Shown here in pieces: positions 1-10,945 of a stretch of 64,000 nt of DNA; positions within the stretch are counted from its first letter, which is position 1; the number at the start of each line of letters is the position of its first letter. The DNA is from Neoscytalidium dimidiatum (taxonomy: Eukaryota > Ascomycota > Dothideomycetes > Botryosphaeriales > Botryosphaeriaceae), in NCBI GenBank assembly GCA_037367355.1, contig CM074700.1, forward strand, positions 1,860,001 to 1,924,000, in the 5' to 3' direction. The translations under genes were made by a program, and so were the position numbers. A model generated the notes under the pieces. It was not told the origin of the DNA. It saw nothing but the letters and a program-made list of their open reading frames with translations, and did not search any database.

Positions 1-51
1 GGCATCGAGTATGATGATGGAACATTGGTGGCAAAGTCCATCTCCAAGTAG
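1..51 (+). CDS. Possible 3' end of a gene cut by the window edge
   Basis: The first frame is open from base 1 and reads GIEYDDGTLVAKSISK before a TAG at 49-51. The peptide has the look of a globular protein tail, but sixteen residues are too few to assign a family. An open stretch of this length can occur by chance. No function is proposed. Confidence 0.2.
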   Translation, partial: GIEYDDGTLVAKSISK

Positions 52-2060
52 CACCTGACACTCGATGCTGTGTATAGACGACAAAATCCGGACAATATAG
101 AATAGGGCCCATAGCAGCGGAGTTCCTGTTGATCTCGAGTAGCGCGCACCAAGTGATGGGCGATCCAGGCTCCCCATCTTTCCTGGAGACTTCACGGACG
201 CCGACTCACTACAGCGGGTTCGGAAGCTCAGCCAAGCACTCGAGCAGCCCAATTTCTTCCTCCAAAGGACCACACGACATGGATCTCATCTGACGGACTT
301 TTTAGATACCTTCATCATACGTACTTCTTTCAGAGACAGCACCGACGTGTCCGGCCTGCCCTAGTTCCTGGTCCCAAAGCTATCAACACATTAGACGATT
401 GATCTAGTATCAGTTGATAACCCTGAATCTAACGATTTCATGCATAGTGACGCATACGAAGGATGCGGAATCAACTGTTCGTCTGGCTGTGTTATTCTAG
501 TTAGATTGAATACGCATGTCCTATATATTGGCGAATTGGAAGATGTGGATAAGGTGGATAAGGTGATGTCTTGTATCCTAGTTTGTTAGTGTAGATGATC
601 TCGATAGACTAAGTTGAAAACCTCCAAGTCTCGAAAACGTAGTTCATTTCCCAAATATGGATGTTCCCCTGGTCAATATGTCAGTACCGTCGAAAAGATG
701 ACGCAAGGAAAACAGGCACGTGCGTGGTACCTGATTGTTTATATATATATGTCGGGAAGAGAGACGGCTTCTCCTCATACAGATCGATATCCATTGAACA
801 GTCGCCGCTCATACCTGAACTCCTAGCTATGAAGCCTCAGGCAGCTCCTACGGAAAGCCGCCATCAGCATCGCCGTCATCCGGTTCTCAAAAGAAAAACT
901 TCACACCAGCGCTTCAAGCATCAACCCCATCTCATGTCTTTAGCCTTGCTCTCGGCATTAGGATCCTGCCCAATTCTCCGAGGAGCCATCACAAAGGGAG
1001 TAAGTACGTCATCCACGCGGCGAAAGAATCCCTCCAATTAGCTCACCCAATTGTCCAAAAATAGAGCTATTCGGTACCCGACTAGACGGAAAAAAGAAAA
1101 AGGAAAACTGGTTGAGTGGGCTCCGCAGCGATCTTAGACTAGGTTTTCGACGAAATTCTTTTCTCATCTCCACATGTGGCAACGGATGGGGCGCTGTCAA
1201 CACGAATCGCAAGGATCAGCCGCCTTTCTCAAACAGCCGGTCCCCTCCTTTGCCGTGCGCTTAGATCCGCGCTCGCGCCGCACTCTCCGTCTCTGTTCCT
1301 CCCTTTCCCGCCCCGCCCGCTTCCCTGATCCACGAAGAATCCGTCAGATTGGATGGCATTAGTGTTGCTCATCACAGTATTGGAACAAAATTGGGCATAT
1401 GCTCGCAGGGTATTCATATCCACTCCGTGTACACTGTCCAACAAAGGGTTGACAGAGCAGCTCGTCCAGGACCTAAGCTTTGTTACTTTTGGGCTCACAT
1501 GTAAGATTCATGCGAAGATATCAATGCAGAGAGTCATAGATCCCAGAATGCACATTTGATCGTTGCTTTTTCCCTCGACTTTACCGCTCCTTCCGTACCA
1601 TCCCTCTTCAAGGGTTCGTCCCTCTCCCAACCCACCCAGGACTAACCCAAAATTTCGAACCTTGTTTCCCAAAAAGGGTCATGAACAGGTACCACCCAAA
1701 AAAGATAAGAACGCCGTGAACCCAATGCTTGTATCCCTGCGTTGCGTAAAAGCACCCGCATCCACTATCCAAAAGTATAAAGGTAATTCTCTCCCAAATG
1801 AAACGCCGGGCTAATGCCATTAATGAGGACAGTGCTGATTACACCTCTCCACAAGACCGGTGTATTTACAGAGTACAGGAGAGTGGCGTATCGAACATCT
1901 GTCCTCTTTTGCTCGTGCAGATATGTTCTTGTGGGTAACGACCAGCGGATGGAGGAGGCGAGAAAAGCTCGAAGAAAGAAACCACGAGTATCAGACTACA
2001 ACACTCGCACTGGTTTGATAGGTTATTAGGTCCGAACAGGTTTGGTCGTTCCCAGAAGGA
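52..2060. other. Intergenic, no supported gene
   Basis: Only short, overlapping, compositionally unremarkable reading frames occur here, up to about 126 codons. None shows recognisable protein motifs or a consistent exon chain. It probably contains the 3' flank of the membrane-protein gene that ends at 2061 and of whatever lies to the left. Confidence 0.5.
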
Positions 2061-3627
2061 TTAGACCTGCTCGACGAAGCTCGAAACCCGCGAATCCGCT
2101 TCAGAAGGCCTCCGTTTCTTCTGGAGCTTCTTCGGAGGCTGTTGAGCCCTCATTACTTCTTCGGAAGGGCCGACAGGGAATGTTCCGGGTCTCAAGATCT
2201 CAAAACCGGAGTTGACCTTGCGCAAAACCTGGGAATCGCGCCGGTTCGAATAATTATGCGGTGTGTCGTCGTCAAAGTTGGGGCCACGAGGTTGATAGGT
2301 TTCAAGAAGAGGAACAGCATGTGCAGCAGTGTTGTCGGGATGGCTGTCGCGGGTAGGACTGCTGACAGATTCAATGGGCGCCACAAATGGATTGATACCC
2401 TGAGCCATAGGAGGAGTCGGCGGCGATGGCGGACCAGACGTAGGACCTGAAGGCGGTGAAGGAGGGCCTGACGTAGGCGCGGACCGGTTGTATGGTGAAT
2501 CCAATGACATATTGCTCCAATCTCCGCTACGGCCGGTAGGGCGGTCAGGCCTCTCACGGCGTGCAAGAGAGCCAGTCTCTGCGACATGCGACATACGGTG
2601 GCTCTGAAGAAGGCGTAAATCGGTACGAGGATCGCGGGGGCGGGGAACTGCCACCATCGGCGCCTTGCCCATGGTCGTGGACTCGGTCACGTCGTCATCA
2701 CTGGAGCGGTCGGGTGGGTTGTTGTCACTGCTTCCACTGGACTTGCGAGACGAGCCATTGGAGCTGAACGTGTATACGTAAGGGTTGGCGTTTGTAGAGG
2801 CTTTCGTTTATGTTAGATTGAATAGGTCTCCCGTAGATCCAATTGACTTACCAGAACGTTCGTGAGCCAGCTGGGCACCTTCTTCTTCACCTTCAAGAGT
2901 ATCTAAGGTCGCTGAATGCCTCAGCATACTTGCTTGGCTGTAACGAGAGTACGCCGTAGGCGGGGGACGATGCTGTCGCGCACGCTGGCCGGAGGCACTT
3001 GATCCAGGAGAGGACTCGCGACTGTGGTTCGCAATCCGTTCTGCGGAGACAGCACGGTCAAAGCTTGAGGACGGAGGACCACGAGAAGAGGGGCGGCTGG
3101 AAGGACCACTGGAGGGACCAGCCGCGGCCGGCGGGATCTCCAGTGCGCTGATCGGCCTAGAATTAGAAGCAGGGCCGTCGGTCTTAGAGTGAGTTGACTG
3201 GGTCGGACTGCTGGGTACGGGCGTGTTCGTGCCAGAAATCCAGATGCCGTCCACCTCGATGCCGCTTTGAATTGCTCGAATACCGAATGGAATCTCGTCG
3301 CCGGATTTCCTTCTCGTGACTGCGGCAGCTTCGACCATTTGCGGTTCTTGGTCCGCTCTCGCGCCCACGGGCTTGCTCAGCTTCTTCAGTTTACGGTTGG
3401 TGTAGAGCACTTTCACCCAGCCGATAGCGATAGTAAGCACCTGCGGAAATTAGCTCCGAGCACAAGAGGCCATGGCACGGGAAGGACTGTCGTACAATTG
3501 CGCAAGCTAGCACCTGTCAACCAGAAATGTTAGCCACCGGACGGGGCCTCGCAGGCGCTTACTCGCGTCGACTTACGAAGGTCATCTTCTGCCACAATGC
3601 CCAGTCGACGAAGAAAACTTTGCCCAT
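2061..3627 (-). CDS. Single-pass membrane protein with long disordered tail, conserved fungal unknown
   Basis: Four exons fit the frame: 3627-3577, 3513-3496, 3440-2852 and 2800-2061, giving 465 aa. Introns are 63, 55 and 51 nt with good GT/AG ends and CTAA-type branch sites. The start MGKVFFVDWALW leads straight into one hydrophobic helix (about residues 16-38), followed by a basic stretch YTNRKLKKLSK, which predicts a cytosolic C-terminus. Residues from about 50 onward are Ser/Pro/Arg rich and low in complexity, typical of a phosphorylated disordered tail. Exon 2 is only 18 nt and encodes six residues (VLACAI) inside the helix. I do not recognise a characterised family; proteins of this type are annotated as hypothetical in filamentous fungi. 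Exon structure is inferred from splice signals, with high confidence in the frame. Confidence 0.78.
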
Positions 3628-6600
3628 GTTGGCGATGGGGTCGCGGTAGCGATAGCGACAGTGGAGAGGCTAAGTTGTCGTGTAGTGAAGTGTTGCGGCG
3701 CAAGCGCGGTGGGCAAGCCAGGCAAAAGCAAGAGGAGAAAAGAAACGAATGGACAGTTAAGTGCAAGGAAAGGGAGATAGCAAGAGCCCTTGAGGGCAAT
3801 TGGTGCTGTGGGTTAAAGCGATGGTGGGCTGGGCTTGGCGGCGACGGCGTGAGCAGGCGGATTGCTTCTCTTAAGGAAAGAACGTTCCGGACGCCTCAAC
3901 GTGGAGCCACCCCGGGGATGTTCGTATTGCGGCAGAGAGTGCTTGGCGGACGGGCTGGCCGATCCAGGAACAGGAAAGTGGAGGATTATGGGGCTGACTG
4001 GGAGCGCGGCTGGAAAGCAGCAATAGCAGCAGAGAGCAGGCGGACAGAAAGAGAGAAGCTGGTGACGTGCGGCCAGGCGACGTCTCACAAGAAATGAGCC
4101 ACAACGAGCGCGGGCTTGAGCTGGAGCTTGCGAAAGGAAGGGCTTGAGAGGGGGCAGAGAGAGGGCAGTGTTAACGGTGGCACAACAGCGCGAGGTCGAC
4201 TTGGGCAAATGTTGCCATGCTACCTGCAGAAGACGTGCATGAAAAGCTGCCTCCCGCTTCACTCGGGAGGCCGGCGTGCACTTTATTGGATGCCGCCTGG
4301 TCTTTTGACCAGCAGCGCGGCGCCCCGGCCAGCCAGGCGCTTCCCTGTCGAGCTCCTTCATCTTTGCGGCCAGCGGAGACGCTGGGGGCAGCCAAGCCGG
4401 CGCGGGCAGAAAGCATACCGGTGGAGCAGCACAAACGCGGAAGCACCAGGCCAGGATCGTGCAGCACCATCCAATACATGCGACAGCAGCCTCTCCTAAT
4501 CGAGCGCCCGCAGCTGTGCCTGGTCTGCGTGTGATACGACAGCCTGTCCGCGGCCTGCGTGCAAGCGCCCACTGCGGCGCTCGCTTCGTCGGGAGCGCCC
4601 CGCCAGCCAGCGCGCGCCTCTGAGCCTGTGCCTGCGCTGCTGGCCGCTTGGCTGCTGGCGCTGGCGGCGGCGGTGACGGCGGCGTGGGAGAGGGCGCTGG
4701 CGAGCTAGCGGCGCCGTAGGTGTGTGTGAAACATGGAGGTTGTGGGACGTTTGCACGCCCGGTGCTCTGGTGGCGCGCGGTCCCGATTGCTCTGCGCTGT
4801 TGTGAGCCAGCCGAACCAATCACCCCGGCACGACAGCAGGGTCTCCCGTTTGATCACCGTCAGTGAGCGACGGCAAGGACGAGCACGGGCGGGGTCCCCT
4901 GGCGCGCGCGTCGTGGCCTGCCGCGTTGGCCCTTAATCTACGGATCCATACTTGTGCTGAATCGCGTCCCCGCGGATAAACACGCTCGCTGCTCGGTGCC
5001 TCGTGTGGTCGCGAATCGCGAAATGGGGCACGAGGAGCGCCGTGTGAAGACAGCCTAATTATAGCCCTGTTGTTGCGTCATGTAGATCGCGAGTCTTGTG
5101 TCTCGTACAGTATGCGTGCTGCTCATTCAGCCATGGCTTCTTTTCTTCTGCCACTCATGCCGTGCGGCCTGCTGCATCCTCGCCATGAGACTCGTTTTCG
5201 CTTCTGCCGTCTCGCTACCATGGCCACTAAGCCTGCATGCGGCGTCGCCCACTGCCCACCGCCTGTCGCCCGCCGCCTGCCGCCCGCCGCCCGTTGCCGT
5301 CGTGCGCTGTCAGCCCACCGCCCGCTGACATGGAGACACATCTGCGCGTATTGTTCCATTGCAGCCTTCTCTGCACAGAATCTGCCAAAAAAGGGGTGCC
5401 AGCTCTCCCGCCGCGCTGCCCGCACGCTCAGCTATGCCTCTTCTGCCTGGCCAGCACGCTAAATCCGGCCTCCAGTGTAACAGACAACATCCGAGGCCCA
5501 TAGATCCATACTTTAATACGGGGTCGGCTCATCGGCCGCCTGCTCGCCGCGGCCATGGGACCGTCCGTATAGGTAGCCAAGACTGGTCCGTCGCCGTGCC
5601 ATGCTGAACTTACCTAATTCGCGTCTTTCCGATGCTGGGCAAACATAGATCGCGGCTCAAACGCACGGCTGCAGAGTGGCGACTCGTGGTTGATGTTGCA
5701 GAGAAACAGGCATTCGGTCCGCGATGTTACTTGGAGACCCGTCGTCCAGGGCCTTGGTCGTGAGTCCAGACCCGGCACCCGAGACTCGTGCCATTGAGCA
5801 GCAGGTCGTGTTCGTGGGCGCGTCAAAGCTGCAGAGTAATGCGTAGCCGTAAATAGTCTGTCTGTGTGTGGATAAGAGGCTGAAAACCACCTTCTGGGTA
5901 CATGCTTCCGTACACCGCGCGGCTCTTCGCAGAACTGTGCCTGTCTCAGATTCTTACACACCCATGCTCACCGACCAACGTCGACTATAATACCCCTCAC
6001 CGTCCGCACTTTCAAGATCCAGCCTTGAGACAACAATGTCTTCTTCTGCACCCTCCATGAAGCTTGCGATACACCTTCGTCAGTAAGGGGCGTTGTAGGA
6101 TTGCAACACTGCGGTTTCATTCTTTCCATGGGCTGACTTGACGGATCTCTCACTCCGATCGCAGCAGGCGAGCGGAAGCTTAAGGATAGCGCACTGCCGT
6201 CTTTCACAAGCTCTCGGTGGTAGCAGCTATCGGCGGATGGGGCGTTGAGGCGCTGAAGTGTGGGTGGTATCGAGGCTTGACTGGTGGCGCTGCCGGCTGT
6301 GGAGAAGGGCGCCGTTGTCGCACGCGCGAGATGTCTCTTGTGGTGCTGAAGAGCACGTCGGGAGAGGTTTTACTCATGGGATGATGCGCAGCGACTCAAG
6401 ATTGCTCGCAAGCAGAGCCTAATCGGACCAGCGTGGGATGCTCTCAGCAGAAGCCGAAGGTCACCATCGTACGAGAGCGAGCCCGACCGAGCGAGGGCGG
6501 GACGAGGCGGCGCCTGTGACGCTGCCCTATGTGCGTCGCAAATTGGGCCGGCGGCGGCACAGCATCCTCCGCCCCGCGCTTGGCCGGCTCGCCGCGCTCC

Positions 6601-7072
6601 GTTCACTGCACGCAACGCCCGTCCCCGAGACCGTCGGATATCGGCGTGATTTGACGGTTTCTTCGCTCGCGCGCACGAAGGGATGGGACGCACGAGGGGC
6701 AAGCACCAATGGAGCGCGTCGAGATCTGTGGGCTTGTTCGAGAACAGCGCATCGGGGCCGAAGCGGGCAGTTCCAAGTTGGCTGGCGCAGGGGTGGGCAG
6801 GCGTGAGCCCAGTCGTGCCAGCTCCTCGGCCCTGCGCTTGTCGATCCAGTCTTTCCTTGCCTGCCACGGGAGCGGCGGCAAGTCGGGACCCGTAGGGCCC
6901 GAATCACTCTTGCTAAAAGCAGGCGGTCGTGACGCTCACCTCTGCAGCGCCAACTGCACTGCCCCGGACCTGCCTTGGGCTCACGTCTGACTTACATCCG
7001 CGCCCGCTCGAATCTTAGCTCCTCACCTCAAATCCACGCATAGCCTCTCAATTACATTGCTTCGCCAGCAAC
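3628..7072. other. 3.4 kb divergent intergenic region
   Basis: This region separates a minus-strand membrane-protein gene from a plus-strand unknown, so it should hold both promoters and 5' leaders. It is GC-rich and full of simple Pro/Ala/Arg-coding triplets, which open long spurious frames, the largest being 3813-4823 on the minus strand. No domain, splice chain or RNA gene is recognisable. Confidence 0.5.
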
Positions 7073-7909
7073 ATGCCTATCCGCAATCCATTCAGGAGAG
7101 CTCCCGGCACCGTCGATGTGCTGCAGGAGACCAAGCCGAACGCGCGAGTTGACTCTGGGTTTCAAAATGCGAAGACCACGGGATCCACGCCTGTCGACGT
7201 AAAGGACGCAAACTATCAGCTGTGCGAGATCAACGACAGCGGAGTCTTCCTCCCGGTACGAACACACAGTCCCCTCCGCGCTGCGCCCTCGAGTCAGGCG
7301 GGGTCGAGATAAGAACATGGAGGCTAACGATTAATCTTCAGCCCTCCCCCGAGGAGAAGAAAGCTTTCTGGAACAATACCAAGTCGCGCACGTCCACCTC
7401 GTCAAACCATCGCAGCGTCCTCAGCGAGAACGAACCTTTTACCATCTCGCGCGAGTCTTTCGAGTCATACCGTCGCTCCTTTGTGAGTGTCTCAATCCCG
7501 CATAGACAAGCTTGTACCGCATTAAGCTTACAATGACCATCAGGACATTTCTGCCCGATCGCCCGTCGTCGAGAACCATGATCTTCGGCCGCGCCAAAGC
7601 CTCGATTCCCGCCGCCTTCCGCGTTCCTCTCTGAACGAGCGCCGTTTCGAACGACCGATCTCGACCACCGAGGAAGATTTTGAAGACGTTGGACTGAACG
7701 ACGAGCCGCCGAAGCAAAAGAAGAAGGGCTTCTTCGCCAGATTCGGTGACTCGTCTGAGCACCTACCGAAACCGGAGAGCCGACCATCGTCGGGCCTTGG
7801 CTTCCATCTCACCGGGAGGAAGAGGGGTCAGAGTGGCCAAGGCGCTGAGTTAAGTCCAATGCCGAGATCTGTGGACGGCGCGAAGGAGGTGTCGGTTGAG
7901 TCGAACTGA
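7073..7909 (+). CDS. Conserved fungal protein of unknown function
   Basis: Three exons (7073-7255, 7342-7482, 7544-7909) all join in phase 0 and give 229 aa. The N-terminus MPIRNPFRRAPG and the segment around EINDSGVFLPPSPEEKKAFW (residues about 53-72) look like the conserved core. The second intron separates RRSF from DISARSP. The rest is rich in Ser, Arg and Pro, with a short hydrophobic-basic patch KKKGFFARFGD near residue 180. No signal peptide or transmembrane segment is seen. I recall the N-terminal pattern from uncharacterised Pezizomycotina proteins but can name no function. Confidence 0.8.
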
Positions 7910-8715
7910 GCGCACGACTCCTTGGGATGGCTCAGAGGAACAGTTTCTTTTCTGGATGGTATATACATAGGGCTTTTTGGATATGGGCTTGGCGTTATAT
8001 GGAGAGGCCCCCAGCGTCGCGCGCTGCGAAGGAAGATGGAGTCTCACGTTCGTTAAAATGGCCAGGATAGAGCCCGGAGACACCGTCACGACATGAGATA
8101 CCATGTAATGCATAATTATTGCCCAATTTAAACATAGGCTGACAACCAACCATTACTGCGTACGAGGCGTTTGAACGAATGGAAACCAACAGTGATGACT
8201 GCGGTGAGCACTTGCAATAGTGTCCCACTAGATCTCTTGCCCCTTTCTTGGACCCTTAAATCTGACTCCACCCTGTCAGCGTTGCGAGAAAATGCCCCAG
8301 GCATGCAGGCACCCTTCATCAGGGCCTGGGCCGACACAGCAGACGTTTGACGCATGAATGTAGCGATCGATCTTTGGTCCACTAACAGCGATAAAACATC
8401 CCGCGCGCGCTTGAGCTATTTTTGACCCGAAAAATTCTTCCGCGGCAGCCACAGCTCGCTTCTTGGTGCAATAGAATCCGTAAAGAGCAGAAGTGTTTTG
8501 TCATAGCGTCATGCTATGGTCGTCAGGCATCTCCCGTGGTTCATTGCTCAGGACCGGGAGGGCCTGATCACGTTCCTACCAACTTTGGGTGGGAGCACGA
8601 GTCAGGATTTTCTGCCACTCACCACCGCCCACCAGGCCGCGTCCTGCCGCCGAAACTTTGGAAAATAATTCCTCGATAGCTATCGACGCGCGAGCAAGCA
8701 CCCAACGCAACGAGA
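7910..8715. other. Intergenic, 3' flank and PUF6 promoter
   Basis: No coding frame with support lies here. The region should contain the terminator of the upstream gene and the promoter of the pumilio-family gene starting at 8716. No specific motif stands out. Confidence 0.5.
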
Positions 8716-10945
8716 ATGGCCGGGGTCAAGCGCAAGCAGCCCGAGGCGCTCGCCTCGAAGGCCTCCGGCGACAAGAAAATCAAAACCACGAAGAAACCCA
8801 CCGCGAAGCCCGTGAAGGAGGCGAAGAAGCAGAAGCACGCCAAGCGCGAAGATTCGGAGGACTTGGTGGAGTCGGACACGACTGAGAGCGAGAATGGCTT
8901 CGCTGGCTTTTCTGCGAAGGCCGGCGCCGAGGGGAGCGACAGTGACGGGGGCATGGCAAGCGGCAGCGGCAGTGAGAGCGATGTCGAGATGGAGGACGCA
9001 GGTGGTGAAAAGAAGGAAGCGGGCAAGTCGGCTGCCAACGGCGCAGGCTGTATGTTTGAACCACGGCTCTTCGTGAATGTGTGAATCAGTACTGACAAGG
9101 TCGTAGTGGGCAACTCGAGAGAAGCGCACCAGAAGCAGAAGCAAGTGGCGAAGGAACGCAAGCTGAATAAACCCCTCGGCGACGAACTCCACCGGTCGAA
9201 GAAGATATGGGAGCGCCTGAGGATGAAGTCACATGTGCCAAAAGATGAGCGTCAGAAGCTCGTTGCTGAGCTGTTTAGCATTATTACCGGCAGGGTCAAG
9301 GAGTTCGTCTTCAAGCACGATGCTACCCGTGTCATCCAATGCGCCCTGAAGTACTCTACACCGGACCAACGAAAGACGATTGCGAAGGAGCTCAAGGGTG
9401 AATACAAGGCATTGGCGGAAAGCAGATATGCTAAGTTCCTTGTTGGCAAGATTCTGGTTGAAGGGTAAGTGCTCCGCTTACAGCCTTGCTGCAAGAACAT
9501 GCGCCTAACAGATACACAGTGACGCAGAGACTCGGGACATGATCATCTCCGAATTCTACGGTTCTGTCAAGCGCCTTATTAATCATCCTGAAGCTTCTTG
9601 GATCCTGGACGACATCTACCGAGGTATGGCAAACCAGAAGCAGAAGTCAAGGCTTTTGCGCGAGTGGTACGGCGCGGAGTTTGCTGTCTTTAAGGCTGGA
9701 AAGGATGAGGAGGTTACGGCAACGCTTTCAGAGATCCTTGAAGAAACTCCTGAGAAGAGGAGACCTATTATGGATTTCTGCCGAAACATGATCAATGCAC
9801 TTGTGCAGAAGAAAATGACCGGCTTTACTTTGCTGCATGACGCTATGCTCCAATACTTCCTCAATACAAAGCCTGGTAGCGAGGAAGCAACTGAGTTTCT
9901 GGAGCTGATTAAGGGCGATGAGGAGGGCGATCTGCTCAAGAACTTGGCCTTCACGAAGAACGGAGCTCGAGTTGTCTGCCTTGCTCTAGCATACGGAACT
10001 GCGAAGGACAGGAAGAACATCCTCAGAGTGTACAAGGAGAACATCGAGATCATGGCCTACGACGCATATGCTCACCAAGTCCTCCTGGCGGCTCTGGATG
10101 TGGTCGACGATACCGTGCTCACTACCAAGCTAATCTTCCCGGAGCTGCTCAGCACCAACTCCAGTATCGAAGTGCAGCAGGAGAAACTCTTGAATCTCGC
10201 TGTTGACAGGGTTGGCCGAATCAGCATCCTTTACCCTCTCTGTGGCAGGACCAAATGGCTCTTCCCTACTCCCGAGGATCCGGCCCTGCTCGACGAGATC
10301 CATGCCATCCGCGCCACGACTTCCAAGAAGGACCCGGAGGTCAGGAGGAAAGAGATCGTCAAGGCCTATTCCGCAACGCTCCTCGACCTCATCGCCGCCG
10401 ACCCGTCCGCGCTCGCACAGTCATCCTTCGGTTGTCAGCTCATCACCGAGGCTCTCCTTGGCGCCAATGGCGACAAGTCCGCCGCCGTGAAAGCAGTTGC
10501 CGCGCTCGCCGGCGGAGACCCGAGCGCCGAGGATCATTTGTCGCATATGCCTCATTCCGGCCGCATGTTCAAGACCCTCGCTACTGGCGGCCATTTCGAC
10601 CCCAAGACGAAGACGACGAAGCTGGTCGACCCGCCGCTAGGCTTCCACGGCGCGCTGTACGATGAGATCAAGGAGTATCTGGTCGAGTGGGCAACAGGTG
10701 ACAGCTCGTTCGTGGTCGTTGCGCTCGTGGAAGCGGAGGGCTTCGAGAAGAAGGAGAAGGTGCTGAAGGCGCTGAAGAAGAACAAAGACAGACTAGAGCA
10801 GGCGGCGAACGGCGGTGATCCGAAGAAGGGGAAGAAGGATAAGGGCGGAGAGGCGGATAAGCAGTCGAAGAATAACAAGGGCGAGAAGGAGGCGAAGAAG
10901 CCGAGCGGGAACCCCGGGTCGAGAATATTGCTTGAGAAGTTGTAG
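8716..10945 (+). CDS. PUF6: Pumilio-family protein PUF6/PUM3, nucleolar ribosome-biogenesis factor
   Basis: Exons 8716-9049, 9107-9464 and 9520-10945 give 705 aa. The first 110 residues are Lys-, Ser- and Glu-rich (KRKQPEAL...KKPTAKP...), as in nucleolar proteins. The second exon opens with GNSREAHQKQKQVAKERK, followed by the conserved KKIWERLR and by PUF-like repeats such as VKEFVFKHDATRVIQCALKY and NLAFTKNGARVVCLALAYG. The protein ends in a Lys-rich tail. This order of basic N-terminus, divergent PUF repeats and CPL-type C-terminal region matches yeast Puf6 and human PUM3, and the length is close to theirs (about 650). Family members bind double-stranded or structured RNA, act in 60S subunit maturation and, in yeast, repress ASH1 mRNA. 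Both introns fall near the N-terminus, at a phase 1 and a phase 2 boundary. The assignment is strong; the exact RNA targets here are unknown. Confidence 0.93.

Noticed and set aside
3813..4823. 336-codon minus-strand frame upstream of the membrane-protein gene
   Set aside because: It is Ala/Pro/Arg/Ser low complexity from GC-rich DNA, with no domain. The same interval opens similar frames on the other strand, so it is most likely promoter or leader sequence.
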